Below the pieces are notes generated by a model. It saw only the letters and a list, made by a program, of their open reading frames with translations. It did no database searches and had not been told where the DNA came from. 64,000 bases of DNA from Sulfitobacter maritimus (lineage in GTDB: Bacteria; Pseudomonadota; Alphaproteobacteria; Rhodobacterales; Rhodobacteraceae). Shown in pieces: positions 49,929-61,559 of this stretch. Position 1 is the first letter of the stretch, and the number at the start of each line of letters is the position of its first letter. The translations under genes and the position numbers were made by a program. The stretch covers positions 124,001 through 188,000 of the forward strand of contig NZ_JABVBB010000034.1 in assembly GCF_013346665.1 (NCBI RefSeq). The letters run 5' to 3'.

Positions 49929-50809
49929 AGGCGCCGCCCTGCGCGCAGAATTAGGAACAGGCCAACTGCGATCATGGGCAACGATAGGATTTGCCCCATG
50001 GTCAGACCCCAGCCGCCGATATGCCACGCCAGACCAAGCGGATTGCCCGGTGCGATGAACTGCGCATCTGGCTGGCGGAAGAATTCAACGAAAAAGCGCG
50101 CCGCGCCATAGCCCGCCAGAAAGGTGCCGCCGACCAAACCCGGCGTCTTGAGCGCACCGCGCCGCCACGCCATCCAGAGCAGCAGACCGCCGAGCAAGAG
50201 CCCTTCGAGCAGTGCTTCATAAAGCTGCGAAGGATGGCGCGCGCAGATACCGGCCACATCGGGGCAGAATTGCGCAGCCTCACCGGGGAAAGCGACCCCC
50301 CAAGGCAAGTCGGTGGGGCGCCCCCAAAGCTCAGCATTGATGAAATTCGCCAACCGCCCCAAAAACAACCCCGGCGCCAGTCCAAGGCAGACCATATCGC
50401 CGGTAGAGATGACCGGAATGCGGTGGCGCCACGTATAGAAAAGTCCGGCAAAGATCACCCCAAGTGCCCCGCCATGGAAGGACATCCCACCCTCCCACAA
50501 CTGTAGGATCGCAGCAGGATTCGATAGGTAATAGGCAGGCTGGTAGAACAGTACATAGCCCAAACGCCCGCCCAAGATTACGCCAAGGATAACCCAAAAC
50601 AGCAGGTCTTCGACCTGTCCGGGTTTCATCACCGGCGTGTTGTCTTTCCACAACTGCGGGCGTTTGACCGCTGCGGTTGCGATCCGCCATCCGATCAAAA
50701 TGCCCACGATATACGCCAGCGCATACCAGCGTAGGGCGAATGTGGTGCCAAAGAGGCTGACCGAAAAAATTTCCGGCGCGATGTCGGGGAAGGGGAGCAT
50801 GGCTATCAT
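49925..50809 (-). CDS. lgt: Prolipoprotein diacylglyceryl transferase
   Basis: Inner-membrane enzyme that puts diacylglycerol from phosphatidylglycerol on the lipobox Cys, the first step of lipoprotein maturation. 294 residues from [10 protein letters not shown] with about seven membrane segments. The family motifs [40 protein letters not shown] (active-site His), [17 protein letters not shown] and [12 protein letters not shown] are present. First gene of an overlapping operon with midA and pgeF. Confidence 0.96.
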   Translation of the reverse strand: MIAMLPFPDIAPEIFSVSLFGTTFALRWYALAYIVGILIGWRIATAAVKRPQLWKDNTPVMKPGQVEDLLFWVILGVILGGRLGYVLFYQPAYYLSNPAAILQLWEGGMSFHGGALGVIFAGLFYTWRHRIPVISTGDMVCLGLAPGLFLGRLANFINAELWGRPTDLPWGVAFPGEAAQFCPDVAGICARHPSQLYEALLEGLLLGGLLLWMAWRRGALKTPGLVGGTFLAGYGAARFFVEFFRQPDAQFIAPGNPLGLAWHIGGWGLTMGQILSLPMIAVGLFLILRAGRRL

Positions 50810-50904
50810 GTCGCTGATTGAGCAAGGGGACGCGGGGAAGTCAACCTTGCGGGTCAGGGCCATGCGCACCATATAGAAACCAACATGATAGCCGGAGGCC
50901 AGAA

Positions 50905-51147
50905 ATGCAGACCCGTAACAAGTTTTTCGACGACGTATCACAGATGATGACAAATGCGATGGGCGTTGCCCAAGGTGCCAAGGACGAGGCCGAAACCGCA
51001 TTCAAAGGCATGTTGGACCGTTGGTTGGCAGACCGCGATTTCGTGACGCGTGAAGAGTTCGACGCCGTGCGCGCTATGGCGCAAAAGGCCCGCGAAGAGA
51101 ATGACGCGCTCAAAGCCCGTTTAGATAAGCTGGAAGCCAAAGACTGA
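50905..51147 (+). CDS. ubiK: UbiK-like accessory factor (BMFP protein)
   Basis: 80-residue membrane-fusogenic, trimerising coiled-coil protein. An amphipathic N-terminal helix ([20 protein letters not shown]) leads to a C-terminal coiled coil ([20 protein letters not shown]). In E. coli UbiK supports ubiquinone synthesis at the membrane. The start is set by GGAGGCCAGAA. It is divergent from lgt and monocistronic. Confidence 0.85.
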   Translation: MQTRNKFFDDVSQMMTNAMGVAQGAKDEAETAFKGMLDRWLADRDFVTREEFDAVRAMAQKAREENDALKARLDKLEAKD

Positions 51148-51451
51148 CCCTCGCTTTTCTCGGCGGTATAAGACTGGCGGTCGCCTCTAAGGCGGCGGCC
51201 CTGCAAGTGCTCTTTTTTCGAGCCTGCACCTCCCTCATTCCCCAATTCTAGACGTTTTGCGCAACTTACCCACAAGTTATTGCGGTTATCCCCCATGAAT
51301 TGTGGTTATCCCCAAGAAAAAGGTTGCCAGATCGCTCTGCTCGCACCACCATATCTTGTATAGGCATAGTAAAGTTACACGTCTATTTGTGCAGGTTTCC
51401 ATGGTTGGTGGCGTCTTACGCTACGCCCGGAATAGATTGAGAGGTGGCGAA
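51148..51451. other. 304-base intergenic region with phased DnaA-box-like repeats
   Basis: This gap holds a short stem soon after ubiK (gtcgcct cta aggcggc) and a later bulged stem around a T6 run (gtgctcttttttcgagcctgcac), either of which could end the ubiK message. At 51266-51314 are three same-strand elements, TTACCCACA, TTATCCCCC and TTATCCCCA, starting exactly 20 bases apart (51266, 51286, 51306). They differ from the DnaA box TTATCCACA at one or two positions. No coding sequence is supported here. Confidence 0.55.
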
Positions 51452-51952
51452 ATGGCCCTGTCCGAGCAGTACCTTGAAGAAGATATTCACCCCATTGATA
51501 TCGTTGAAAATCTCGCAGCTCATCACGATTGGGAGTTTGACCGTGTTGCAGATGATCAGATCGCAATGGCCGTAGAGGGGCAGTGGCGCACCTACTCTAT
51601 GACGCTTGCGTGGTCCGCCTATGACGAGACCCTGCGCCTGATTTGCACTTTCGAGATGGAGCCTCCGGCAGAAAAGCTGCCACTGCTTTATGAATTGTTA
51701 AACCTTGTGAACGATCAATGCTGGGCAGGTGCCTTTAGCTTTTGGGCGGAGCAGCAGGTGATGGTCTATCGCTATGGCTTGGTCCTCGCCGGTGGGCAGC
51801 ACGCGGGACCGGAGCAGATTGACGCGATGATCGGTGCCGCGGTGATGAGTGCAGAGCGGTACTATCCGGCCCTACAACTGTTGGTCTGGGGCGATCAGTC
51901 CCCCAAAGCCGCGATGGACGTAGCCATTGCAGAGGCATACGGCCGGGCGTAA
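51452..51952 (+). CDS. YbjN-domain protein
   Basis: 166 residues of the YbjN (DUF1790-type) family, a fold related to type III secretion chaperones. IDIVENLAAHHDWEFDRVAD opens the domain, MEPPAEKLPLLYELLNLVND and FWAEQQVMVYRYGLVL follow, and the C-terminus is helical. The start ATG follows GAGAGGTGG; longer frames run into the repeat region. Function unknown in this group; E. coli YbjN affects motility and stress tolerance. It precedes proC by 30 bases, with a small hairpin (ccccga..tcgggg) between them. Confidence 0.83.
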   Translation: MALSEQYLEEDIHPIDIVENLAAHHDWEFDRVADDQIAMAVEGQWRTYSMTLAWSAYDETLRLICTFEMEPPAEKLPLLYELLNLVNDQCWAGAFSFWAEQQVMVYRYGLVLAGGQHAGPEQIDAMIGAAVMSAERYYPALQLLVWGDQSPKAAMDVAIAEAYGRA

Positions 51953-51982
51953 CAAAATCCCCGAACAACTTCGGGGGATAGG

Positions 51983-52798
51983 ATGAAAGACAGCAGAGTT
52001 GCACGCGATGGTCTGGTTTTGCTGGGCTGTGGCAAGATGGGATCGGCCATGTTGGCAGGCTGGCTGGCCCGTGGGCTGCCACCAAGCGCGGTCTGGGTGG
52101 TGGATCCGAAGCCGTCTGATTGGTTGCAGCAGACCGGCGTAAACCTTAATGCTGCGTTGCCCGGTGCACCAGCTGTTGTTCTGGTGGCCGTCAAACCGCA
52201 GATGATGGCCGAGGCTCTGCCGACCCTTCAAGCCATGGGCAACGGCAAGACGTTGTTCGTCAGCGTCGCGGCGGGCACCACGATCGGATATTTCGAGGGT
52301 GTCTTAGGAACCGAAACCCCGATTGTGCGCGCGATGCCCAATACGCCTGCGGCCATCTCCAAAGGGATTACAGCCATCGTCGGCAATGCGCAGGCCGGAA
52401 ACCATGCGCTGGACGAGGCCGAAACGCTGCTGAGCGCCGTGGGCGAGGTGGTTCGGCTCGACAGCGAGGCGCAGATCGACGCGGTCACTGGGGTGAGCGG
52501 CTCTGGCCCGGCCTATGTCTTTCACATGATTGAATGTATGGCCGCCGCCGGTGTGGCACAGGGGTTGCCTGAGGAATTGGCGATGCGTTTGGCCAAGGCC
52601 ACTGTCGCCGGGGCCGGGGCGCTCGCAATGGAGGCTACGGAAGATCCCGCGCAGTTGCGCGTCAATGTCACCAGCCCCAATGGCACCACGCAGGCGGCGC
52701 TGGAAGTGTTGATGAACGCCGAAAATGGGTTTCCCCCGCTCCTAGAACGCGCCGTCGCTGCTGCTGCGGACCGCTCGCGGGAGTTGGCCAATGGCTGA
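51983..52798 (+). CDS. proC: Pyrroline-5-carboxylate reductase
   Basis: Last step of proline synthesis, NAD(P)H-dependent. 271 residues: Rossmann motif LLGCGKMGSAMLAGWL, VKPQMMAEAL, the VRAMPNTPAAISKG motif and the active-site VTGVSGSGPAYVFHMIE, ending in the conserved VTSPNGTTQAALEVL. Normal length. The stop overlaps the csaA start by eight bases. Confidence 0.96.
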   Translation: MKDSRVARDGLVLLGCGKMGSAMLAGWLARGLPPSAVWVVDPKPSDWLQQTGVNLNAALPGAPAVVLVAVKPQMMAEALPTLQAMGNGKTLFVSVAAGTTIGYFEGVLGTETPIVRAMPNTPAAISKGITAIVGNAQAGNHALDEAETLLSAVGEVVRLDSEAQIDAVTGVSGSGPAYVFHMIECMAAAGVAQGLPEELAMRLAKATVAGAGALAMEATEDPAQLRVNVTSPNGTTQAALEVLMNAENGFPPLLERAVAAAADRSRELANG

Positions 52799-53129
52799 GA
52801 TCACGTTCGATGATTTTCTCAAAGTCGACATCCGTGTTGGCACGGTGACACGGGCCGAAGACTTTCCCGAAGCTCGTAAACCTGCGATCAAACTATGGGT
52901 CGATTTCGGCGCTGACATTGGCGAGCGCAAAACCTCGGCGCAGATCACGGCGCATTATGATCCGAAAGATCTGGTGGGGCGGCAGGTGCTGGGGGTGGTG
53001 AACTTCCCCCCGCGCCAAATCGGACCTTTCATGTCTGAAGTGCTGGTCTTGGGTCTGCCGGACAGCGACGGCGAGATTGTCCTCCTTAGCCCAGATGAAA
53101 AGGTGCCAAACGGAGGGCGGATGCATTGA
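52791..53129 (+). CDS. csaA: CsaA-type tRNA-binding protein
   Basis: 112-residue OB-fold protein of the CsaA family, related to the tRNA-binding domain of Met-tRNA synthetase. DIRVGTVTRAEDFPEARKPA, the central KTSAQITAHYDPKDLVGRQV and GVVNFPPRQIGPFMSEVLVLG are the family landmarks. It is described as an export-related chaperone in Bacillus; the alphaproteobacterial role is unclear. It overlaps proC and the following dehydrogenase. Confidence 0.9.
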   Translation: MAEITFDDFLKVDIRVGTVTRAEDFPEARKPAIKLWVDFGADIGERKTSAQITAHYDPKDLVGRQVLGVVNFPPRQIGPFMSEVLVLGLPDSDGEIVLLSPDEKVPNGGRMH

Positions 53130-54076
53130 AAAAGATATTGATTGCCAGACCCTTACCCCAAGAGGTGACCCGCGCATTGACCGGCTGCGAGGTGACGCTT
53201 AGGGACGAGACGAAACCGCTTAGCGCGGAGGAATTGCGCGCCGCGCTGCGTGATTATGATGCGGTGATGCCGACCTTGGGCGATGCTTTCTCGGCCGAGG
53301 TTTTCGCGGATGTACCGCAGCCGCGCTGCAAACTGCTGGCCAATTTTGGCGTCGGCTATAACCATATTGACGTTAACGCGGCGCGAGCTGCTGGGGTTAC
53401 GGTGACCAATACTCCCGGCGCCGTGACCGATGCGACTGCGGATATTGCCATGACCTTGATGCTCATGTCCGCACGCCGTGCGGGCGAGGGGGAGCGGCTG
53501 GTGCGCTCCGGCGCTTGGGAGGGCTGGCATCCGACGCAGATGCTGGGGCTGCACTTGACCGGCAAAAAGGTCGGCATCGTTGGCATGGGGCGGATTGGTC
53601 AGGCGATTGCGCAGCGCTGTCACTTTGGTTTCGGGATGGGCGTGAGCTATTTTAACCGTAGTGCCAAGACCTTAGCGTTTCCGGCGGAGCGGGTAGATGA
53701 CCTCGTTGAGCTTGCAGCGAAGGTCGACGTCCTTGTCGTGGCCGTACCCGGCGGCGGGGAAACGCGGCATCTGATTGGGGAGGAAGTGCTTGGGGCCATG
53801 CAACCTCATGCACGGCTCATCAACATCGCACGCGGCGATGTGGTGGATGAAGCCGCGCTGATCGCTGCGTTACGCGCTGGCCAGATCGGCGGGGCGGGGC
53901 TGGACGTTTATGAGTTTGAACCCCATGTGCCGCAGGCGTTGCGCGACCTTGAGAATGTTGTCCTGCTGCCGCATCTTGGCACCTCTGCGCGTGAGGTGCG
54001 GGTGGATATGGGGTTGATGGTGGTGGATAATTTGCAGGCTTTTATTGACGGTAAGCCTTTGCCCAATAAGGTTTAA
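53126..54076 (+). CDS. D-2-hydroxyacid dehydrogenase (glyoxylate/hydroxypyruvate reductase type)
   Basis: 316-residue NAD(P)-dependent enzyme with a TTG start four bases inside csaA, after GGAGGGCGG. The substrate segment NFGVGYNHIDVNAARAAGVT, the coenzyme loop VGIVGMGRIGQAIAQR, the Arg in LINIARGDVVDEAALI, and the Glu and His in EFEPHVPQALRDLENVVLLPHLGT are all present. Likely reduces glyoxylate or hydroxypyruvate, or oxidises D-glycerate; exact substrate open. It is convergent with tdk and overlaps it by four bases. Confidence 0.9.
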   Translation: MKKILIARPLPQEVTRALTGCEVTLRDETKPLSAEELRAALRDYDAVMPTLGDAFSAEVFADVPQPRCKLLANFGVGYNHIDVNAARAAGVTVTNTPGAVTDATADIAMTLMLMSARRAGEGERLVRSGAWEGWHPTQMLGLHLTGKKVGIVGMGRIGQAIAQRCHFGFGMGVSYFNRSAKTLAFPAERVDDLVELAAKVDVLVVAVPGGGETRHLIGEEVLGAMQPHARLINIARGDVVDEAALIAALRAGQIGGAGLDVYEFEPHVPQALRDLENVVLLPHLGTSAREVRVDMGLMVVDNLQAFIDGKPLPNKV

Positions 54077-54654
54077 TTGTCACCTACCGCAGCACGCCAA
54101 TGGCGGCGGCAGAGCGAGACATAACTCTCATTGCCGCCGATTTGGACCTGCGCCCCGGCGCGTATGACCTGACCTTTGGCGTCCTGGCGCACGACCATCG
54201 TTGCCTTCTTGCCGCAATGACAAATGGTGCGTACTTCGCGCATCTCGTCCGCCAGCGCGAGCAGGGCGGCGGAGCCGGGAAAAAGCTTGCCCTGAAAGTC
54301 CACACGCAGCCCGTAGCACATGATCGGCACGCCGAGGTCATCGACAGCGCGGGCCAGTTGCCAGACCTGTTCGGCTTCTAAAAATTGGGCTTCGTCAATG
54401 AAAATACAGGCGCAGGGACCTTCGGCGAGGCGGGCTATGACCTTGGCCAAGAGGTCCTCTCCGGGGGCGAATGTATCGGCCTTTTGGCCGATGCCGATAC
54501 GCGAGGCGATGCGGCCTTCGCCTGCGCGGTTGTCGAACTGCGCGGTGAGCAAATAGGGCACCATGCCGCGTTCCACGTAGTTATGCGCGGCTTGCAGGAG
54601 CACCGTAGATTTGCCGGCGTTCATGGTCGAGTAATTGAAGTAAAGTTTGGCCAT
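54073..54654 (-). CDS. tdk: Thymidine kinase
   Basis: Type II thymidine kinase that salvages thymidine with ATP. 193 residues start MAKLYFNYSTMNAGKSTVLL (P-loop at MNAGKST). CIFIDEAQFLEAEQV is the Walker B and catalytic Glu, and the lasso with zinc Cys pairs (TICHCGKKA and SLCRRHW) is present. The start was chosen at the conserved N-terminus; in-frame codons upstream overlap the arsH promoter region. Confidence 0.95.
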   Translation of the reverse strand: MAKLYFNYSTMNAGKSTVLLQAAHNYVERGMVPYLLTAQFDNRAGEGRIASRIGIGQKADTFAPGEDLLAKVIARLAEGPCACIFIDEAQFLEAEQVWQLARAVDDLGVPIMCYGLRVDFQGKLFPGSAALLALADEMREVRTICHCGKKATMVVRQDAKGQVIRAGAQVQIGGNESYVSLCRRHWRAAVGDN

Positions 54655-54775
54655 GGGCGGGGTGTTACGCGGCCCTTGGTGGCGGATCAAGATTGAAAGA
54701 CCGAGGCCGGCTGCGTGATGACAATGGGGCGGCGAGGCGGTAAGGGGCGGGCAGGTTCTTATTGGGGGTCGCGTG

Positions 54776-55492
54776 ATGACAGATGGTTTGGACAACCTGC
54801 GCAAAGAGGCTTTGCCGCAGATTGATGTAGCGGCGTTGAGGTCGGCGGATGATCCGGGGCATAAGCCACGGATTCTGTTGCTTTATGGCTCCCTGCGCGA
54901 CGTGAGCTATTCGCGCAAGGCCGCGCAGGAGGCGGCGCGGATATTGGAGTATCTGGGCTGTGAAGCCCGGATATTTGACCCGGCGGGCCTGCCGCTGCCG
55001 GATGATGCGCCTGCCGATCACCCGAAGGTGACTGAACTGCGCGAGTTGGCCGTTTGGGCCGAAGGTATGGTCTGGTCCAGCCCGGAGCGGCATGGGGCGA
55101 TGACCTCGATCATGAAAGCGCAGATCGACTGGTTGCCGCTGTCGCTGAAAGGCGGCATTCGCCCGACACAGGGCAAGACGCTGGCCGTGATGCAGGTCAG
55201 CGGTGGGTCGCAATCCTTTAACGCGGTGAACCAGATGCGTATCCTGGGTCGCTGGATGCGAATGGTGACGATCCCCAATCAATCCAGCATCCCGAAGGCA
55301 TGGCTGGAGTTCGACGAAGGCGGACGTTTGCCGCAGGGGCCGTTTCTCGCCCGCATCGTCGACGTGATGGAGGAACTGGTTAAGTTCACTTGGTTGGTGC
55401 GTGGCCGGGCAGATTACCTCGTTGATCGTTACTCAGAACGCGTGGAAAGCGCTGACGAGGTTCATAAGCGAGTATCATTAAAAGACGTTTAA
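54776..55492 (+). CDS. arsH: ArsH-type NADPH-dependent FMN reductase
   Basis: 238-residue flavodoxin-like oxidoreductase. [19 protein letters not shown] is the FMN-binding loop and [20 protein letters not shown] the second flavin/active-site region; [24 protein letters not shown] text follows (read here as [20 protein letters not shown]). ArsH proteins oxidise organoarsenicals or reduce quinones. No arsB, arsC or arsR is nearby, so its arsenic link is only by family. It is divergent from tdk. Confidence 0.88.
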   Translation: MTDGLDNLRKEALPQIDVAALRSADDPGHKPRILLLYGSLRDVSYSRKAAQEAARILEYLGCEARIFDPAGLPLPDDAPADHPKVTELRELAVWAEGMVWSSPERHGAMTSIMKAQIDWLPLSLKGGIRPTQGKTLAVMQVSGGSQSFNAVNQMRILGRWMRMVTIPNQSSIPKAWLEFDEGGRLPQGPFLARIVDVMEELVKFTWLVRGRADYLVDRYSERVESADEVHKRVSLKDV

Positions 55493-55520
55493 CACGCTGC
55501 AAGCCGCGCCCCGGAAACGC

Positions 55521-56645
55521 TTAGCCACGTTTCCGGACGATGACGGAGCCAACCGAATAGCCTGCGCCAAAGGAGCAGATGAGACCCGTGTCACCGTCCT
55601 CCAAGTCGCTGGAATGTTTGGCGAAAGCGATGATTGACCCGGCGGAGGAGGTGTTGGCGTAGTCTTGGAGGATGTTGGGCTGTTCGCCCGGCTCCGGCTC
55701 GCGGCCCAGCACTTTGCGGCCAATGAAATCATTCATGGATTTATTGGCCTGATGCAGCCATACGCGTTTGAGATCAGAGGATTGCACGTCATTGTCGGCC
55801 ATGTGGTTACCGATGTGTTCGGCGACCATGGGCAGGACTTCTTTGAAGACTTTGCGCCCGTTTTGCATGAACTGCATGTCACGGCGGTCGGCCAGACCGT
55901 CGGGACGGGAGCGGCGCAGGAAGCCATTGTTGTTGCGGATGTTATTGGAATAGTCGGTCGCGCAACGTGTTGAAATGATATCGAAACATGGGCCACTCGC
56001 GTCTTCGGCGCGCTCGACCAGCGTGGCGGTGGCGACGTCGCCAAAGATGAAATGACAGTCCCGGTCGCGCCATTCGAGGTGGGCAGAACAAATCTCGGGG
56101 TTGACCACCAAGGCGGAGCAGATGGAGCCGGAGCGGATCATGTCGGCGGCGGCTTGGATGCCGAAGGTTGCCGACGAGCAGGCCACGTTCATGTCGAAGG
56201 CGAAGCCTTTGATTTCCAATAGGTCTTGGATCTCGATGGCGACAGCGGGGTAAGCGCGTTCTAGGTTGGAGGCGGCGCAGATGACGAGGTCGACATCTGC
56301 TGCGGTTTTGCCTGCTTGGGCGAGCGCTTTTTGCGCCGCGTCGACGGCCATTTCGGCCATGAGGGACGGCTCTTCGTCGCTGCGCTGGCGCAGCAGGGGG
56401 TGCATGATATTGGGGTCAAGAATCCCTGATTTATCCATGACATAGCGCTGCTCAATGCCGCTGGCTTTGACGATGAATTCCTCGGACGAATGGGGTTTGG
56501 GCGCGATCTTGCCAGCCTCAATCGCCTCGGCGTTCTCCGCGTTATAGAGGTCCGCGTAGGCGTTGAAGGCTTCGACCAGTTCGGCGTTGGTGATGGTCTG
56601 TTTCGGGGTGAAAACGCCCGTGCCGGTGATGGCGGCTTGGTACAT
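55521..56645 (-). CDS. Beta-ketoacyl-ACP synthase III (long variant)
   Basis: 374-residue thiolase-fold enzyme of the KAS III type that condenses an acyl-CoA starter with malonyl-ACP. The catalytic triad is visible: Cys156 in NVACSSATFG, His in WLHQANKSMND and Asn in YANTSSAGSI. It is about 55 residues longer than FabH (317), with extra sequence near the N-terminus (LYNAENAEAIEAGKIAPKPH). It is probably not the main fabH of plsX-fabH-ihf, so it may serve a special starter or secondary lipid. Confidence 0.85.
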   Translation of the reverse strand: MYQAAITGTGVFTPKQTITNAELVEAFNAYADLYNAENAEAIEAGKIAPKPHSSEEFIVKASGIEQRYVMDKSGILDPNIMHPLLRQRSDEEPSLMAEMAVDAAQKALAQAGKTAADVDLVICAASNLERAYPAVAIEIQDLLEIKGFAFDMNVACSSATFGIQAAADMIRSGSICSALVVNPEICSAHLEWRDRDCHFIFGDVATATLVERAEDASGPCFDIISTRCATDYSNNIRNNNGFLRRSRPDGLADRRDMQFMQNGRKVFKEVLPMVAEHIGNHMADNDVQSSDLKRVWLHQANKSMNDFIGRKVLGREPEPGEQPNILQDYANTSSAGSIIAFAKHSSDLEDGDTGLICSFGAGYSVGSVIVRKRG

Positions 56646-56829
56646 CAGAAGTATCCTTTCTCGCCAATGGCTTGGCTCGTCTTATTCATTCGGTTGGGCC
56701 GCGGGGATTAACCCTTTGGTCATTGTCACAGCCTGTACACCGGGCGTGCACGGCGCGTGCATACGGTGGTCAGGGATTATTTTAACGAAATTGCAACAGA
56801 CTTGCCACGGCTTTGACAAAGGAGGGTTT

Positions 56830-57345
56830 ATGGTCAAGCGCGGGCAGGTGCAGCGGATGCATTTGAACTATTTCACCGACGTCATGCAGCAGGTGAAATG
56901 GGACGTGCATCAGGCGGTCTTGGACAATGGGGCGGTGCCTGACGACTGGCATGAGATTGCCCGGGCGCGGGGGCGGCGGCCCAAGGTGCGTCTGACGATC
57001 CGGCTGGAAGAGGATGTGGTGAAGTTCTTTCGCGCGATGGGGCGGGGCTATCAGGAGCGGATGAACGATGTGCTGCGGGCGTGGATGCATGGGCGCTTGG
57101 CCGGGGTGATCAACGGGCCGGATGCGGAGGATTTAGAGGTCGCCTTGTTGATGCAGTATCCGAGGCCGCGAACGGGGGAGGTCGAGATGGCGCATCACGG
57201 TGTAGTGCGGCGGGATGACGGGCGGCTCTATTCGTTGAATGAGGAGCGGTATTTGGCGGAGGAGGAGATAACGGGGGACGCGGAGGCGCTGGGGGTGTTT
57301 CGGTCGTGTCGGGGTGGAGTGAGGGGTACGGTGGAAAGGAAGTGA
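56830..57345 (+). CDS. BrnA-like antitoxin-family protein, no toxin partner
   Basis: 171 residues from an ATG after AAAGGAGGG. The central part PKVRLTIRLEEDVVKFFRAM, then GRGYQERMNDVLRAWM matches the ribbon-helix-helix motif of BrnA antitoxins. It is longer than usual (family about 80-110): about 55 residues precede the motif and about 75 follow (LYSLNEERYLAEEEITGDAE). No BrnT toxin lies on either side. It could be a stand-alone DNA-binding regulator. Repeats start at its 3' end. Confidence 0.72.
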   Translation: MVKRGQVQRMHLNYFTDVMQQVKWDVHQAVLDNGAVPDDWHEIARARGRRPKVRLTIRLEEDVVKFFRAMGRGYQERMNDVLRAWMHGRLAGVINGPDAEDLEVALLMQYPRPRTGEVEMAHHGVVRRDDGRLYSLNEERYLAEEEITGDAEALGVFRSCRGGVRGTVERK

Positions 57346-57495
57346 GGAGGGCGTCGCTCTCACTGGGGGGCGATTTGATTGGAGTATCGGGGTTGTGTGG
57401 GTGCAAGGGGTGCTAAGGTTGTGGGGCGTGAGAGGTTGCAAAATCGCCCTCCGGGGGGAGGGAGGGCGATGCTCGGTGTGCCACCGGGCTGGGGG
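57342..57495. repeat. Long intergenic direct repeat, copy A
   Basis: This block shares most of its about 150 bases with 57752-57905. It contains TCACTGGGGGGCGATTT, then GCTAAGGTTG and a GGTTGCAAAATCGCCCTCC core, followed by a perfect 10-bp stem (57443-57452 with 57461-57470, ATCGCCCTCC and its complement) and GTGTGCCACCGGGC. GGGCGATTT near the start can also pair with AAATCGCCC, giving a nested structure. It overlaps the last bases of the BrnA-like gene. Confidence 0.75.
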
Positions 57496-57751
57496 GGTGA
57501 TGCCGTTGAGGTGGCTGTCTTGCGCTGAGTGCCCGGTATCAAGGCGCCCCGCGCCGCTGGGCAGCGCCCGACCGCCCCTTGGGCGGGCGCTTTGGTTGCT
57601 GGGCATGTCATATCCGGCGCACATCTTGGTTGAGAAATAAAGGGGTGGGAAGGGCCGTTGCGATGCCCACCCGCGGTCGGGCACTGCCCGGCTTTGTGTT
57701 GAAGGATTAGGAACCGAGGTGTTTGGGTCGATTGGGCGTTGTGAGGGTGTG
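57496..57751. other. Intergenic spacer between the long repeats
   Basis: No coding sequence is supported. It holds a further G/C inverted repeat (gcgcccg accgcccctt gggcgggcgc) around 57565-57591 and short G-rich tracts, similar in style to the flanking repeats. Confidence 0.5.
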
Positions 57752-57905
57752 GTGAGGGGGTCGCCCTCACTGGGGGGCGATTTGGTTCGTCGATGAGGCT
57801 GGTGCGGGGGCAGGAAGCGCTAAGGTTGCGGGGCGTGTTAGGTTGCAAAATCGCCCTCCGGGGGGAGGGAGGGCGATGCCCGGTGTGCCACCGGGCGGGG
57901 TGGGT
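57752..57905. repeat. Long intergenic direct repeat, copy B
   Basis: Second copy of the 57342 block, starting about 410 bases further on. It has the same GTGAGG..TCACTGGGGGGCGATTTG start, GCTAAGGTTG, GGTTGCAAAATCGCCCTCC, the same 10-bp stem (57850-57859 with 57868-57877) and GTGTGCCACCGGGC. Differences are concentrated in the part between the conserved ends. Confidence 0.75.
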
Positions 57906-57945
57906 GATGGAGGGGGTGGGGCTGTTAGACATAGGGTGTCTGTGG

Positions 57946-58000
57946 CTGCCCCCCGGGGCTCCGCCCGTTCGAGCCTCGGACCGCCCACTGGACAGTCCGC
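57946..58000. repeat. REP-like element, copy 1
   Basis: CTGCCCCCCGGGGCTCCGCC, then CGTTCGA and CACTGGACAGTCCGCC. It is repeated with few changes at 58020-58075. The ggaccgc..acagtcc arms have two mismatches in this copy. Sequences of this type are common between genes in Rhodobacteraceae in my experience, but I cannot count copies here. Confidence 0.7.
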
Positions 58001-58019
58001 CTGGCGCAAAGGCGCGGGG

Positions 58020-58075
58020 CTGCCCCCCGGGGCTCCGCCCGTTCGAAGCTCAGACTGTACACTGGACAGTCTGCC
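58020..58075. repeat. REP-like element, copy 2
   Basis: Second copy of the 57946 element. Here the arms AGACTGT and ACAGTCT are perfectly complementary around ACACTGG. It is followed by CCCGCC-AAA-GGCGGG (58074-58088), a hairpin just past the carB stop that could act as a weak terminator for carB. Confidence 0.7.
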
Positions 58076-58096
58076 CGCCAAAGGCGGGATCGCTTC

Positions 58097-61456
<3,360 letters not shown>

Positions 61457-61559
61457 GGCGGCCCCCTAATTTTGCAAATTGTCCTGCCTTATAGGGATGG
61501 CGACAGGGGCTGCAAGGGGGAATGGCGCTGCGCCTTGGGAAAAAGGGGTTTGGCGCAGG

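Noticed and set aside
51148..51451. Chromosomal origin of replication
   Set aside because: Only three imperfect boxes, no AT-rich unwinding region and no origin-associated genes nearby.
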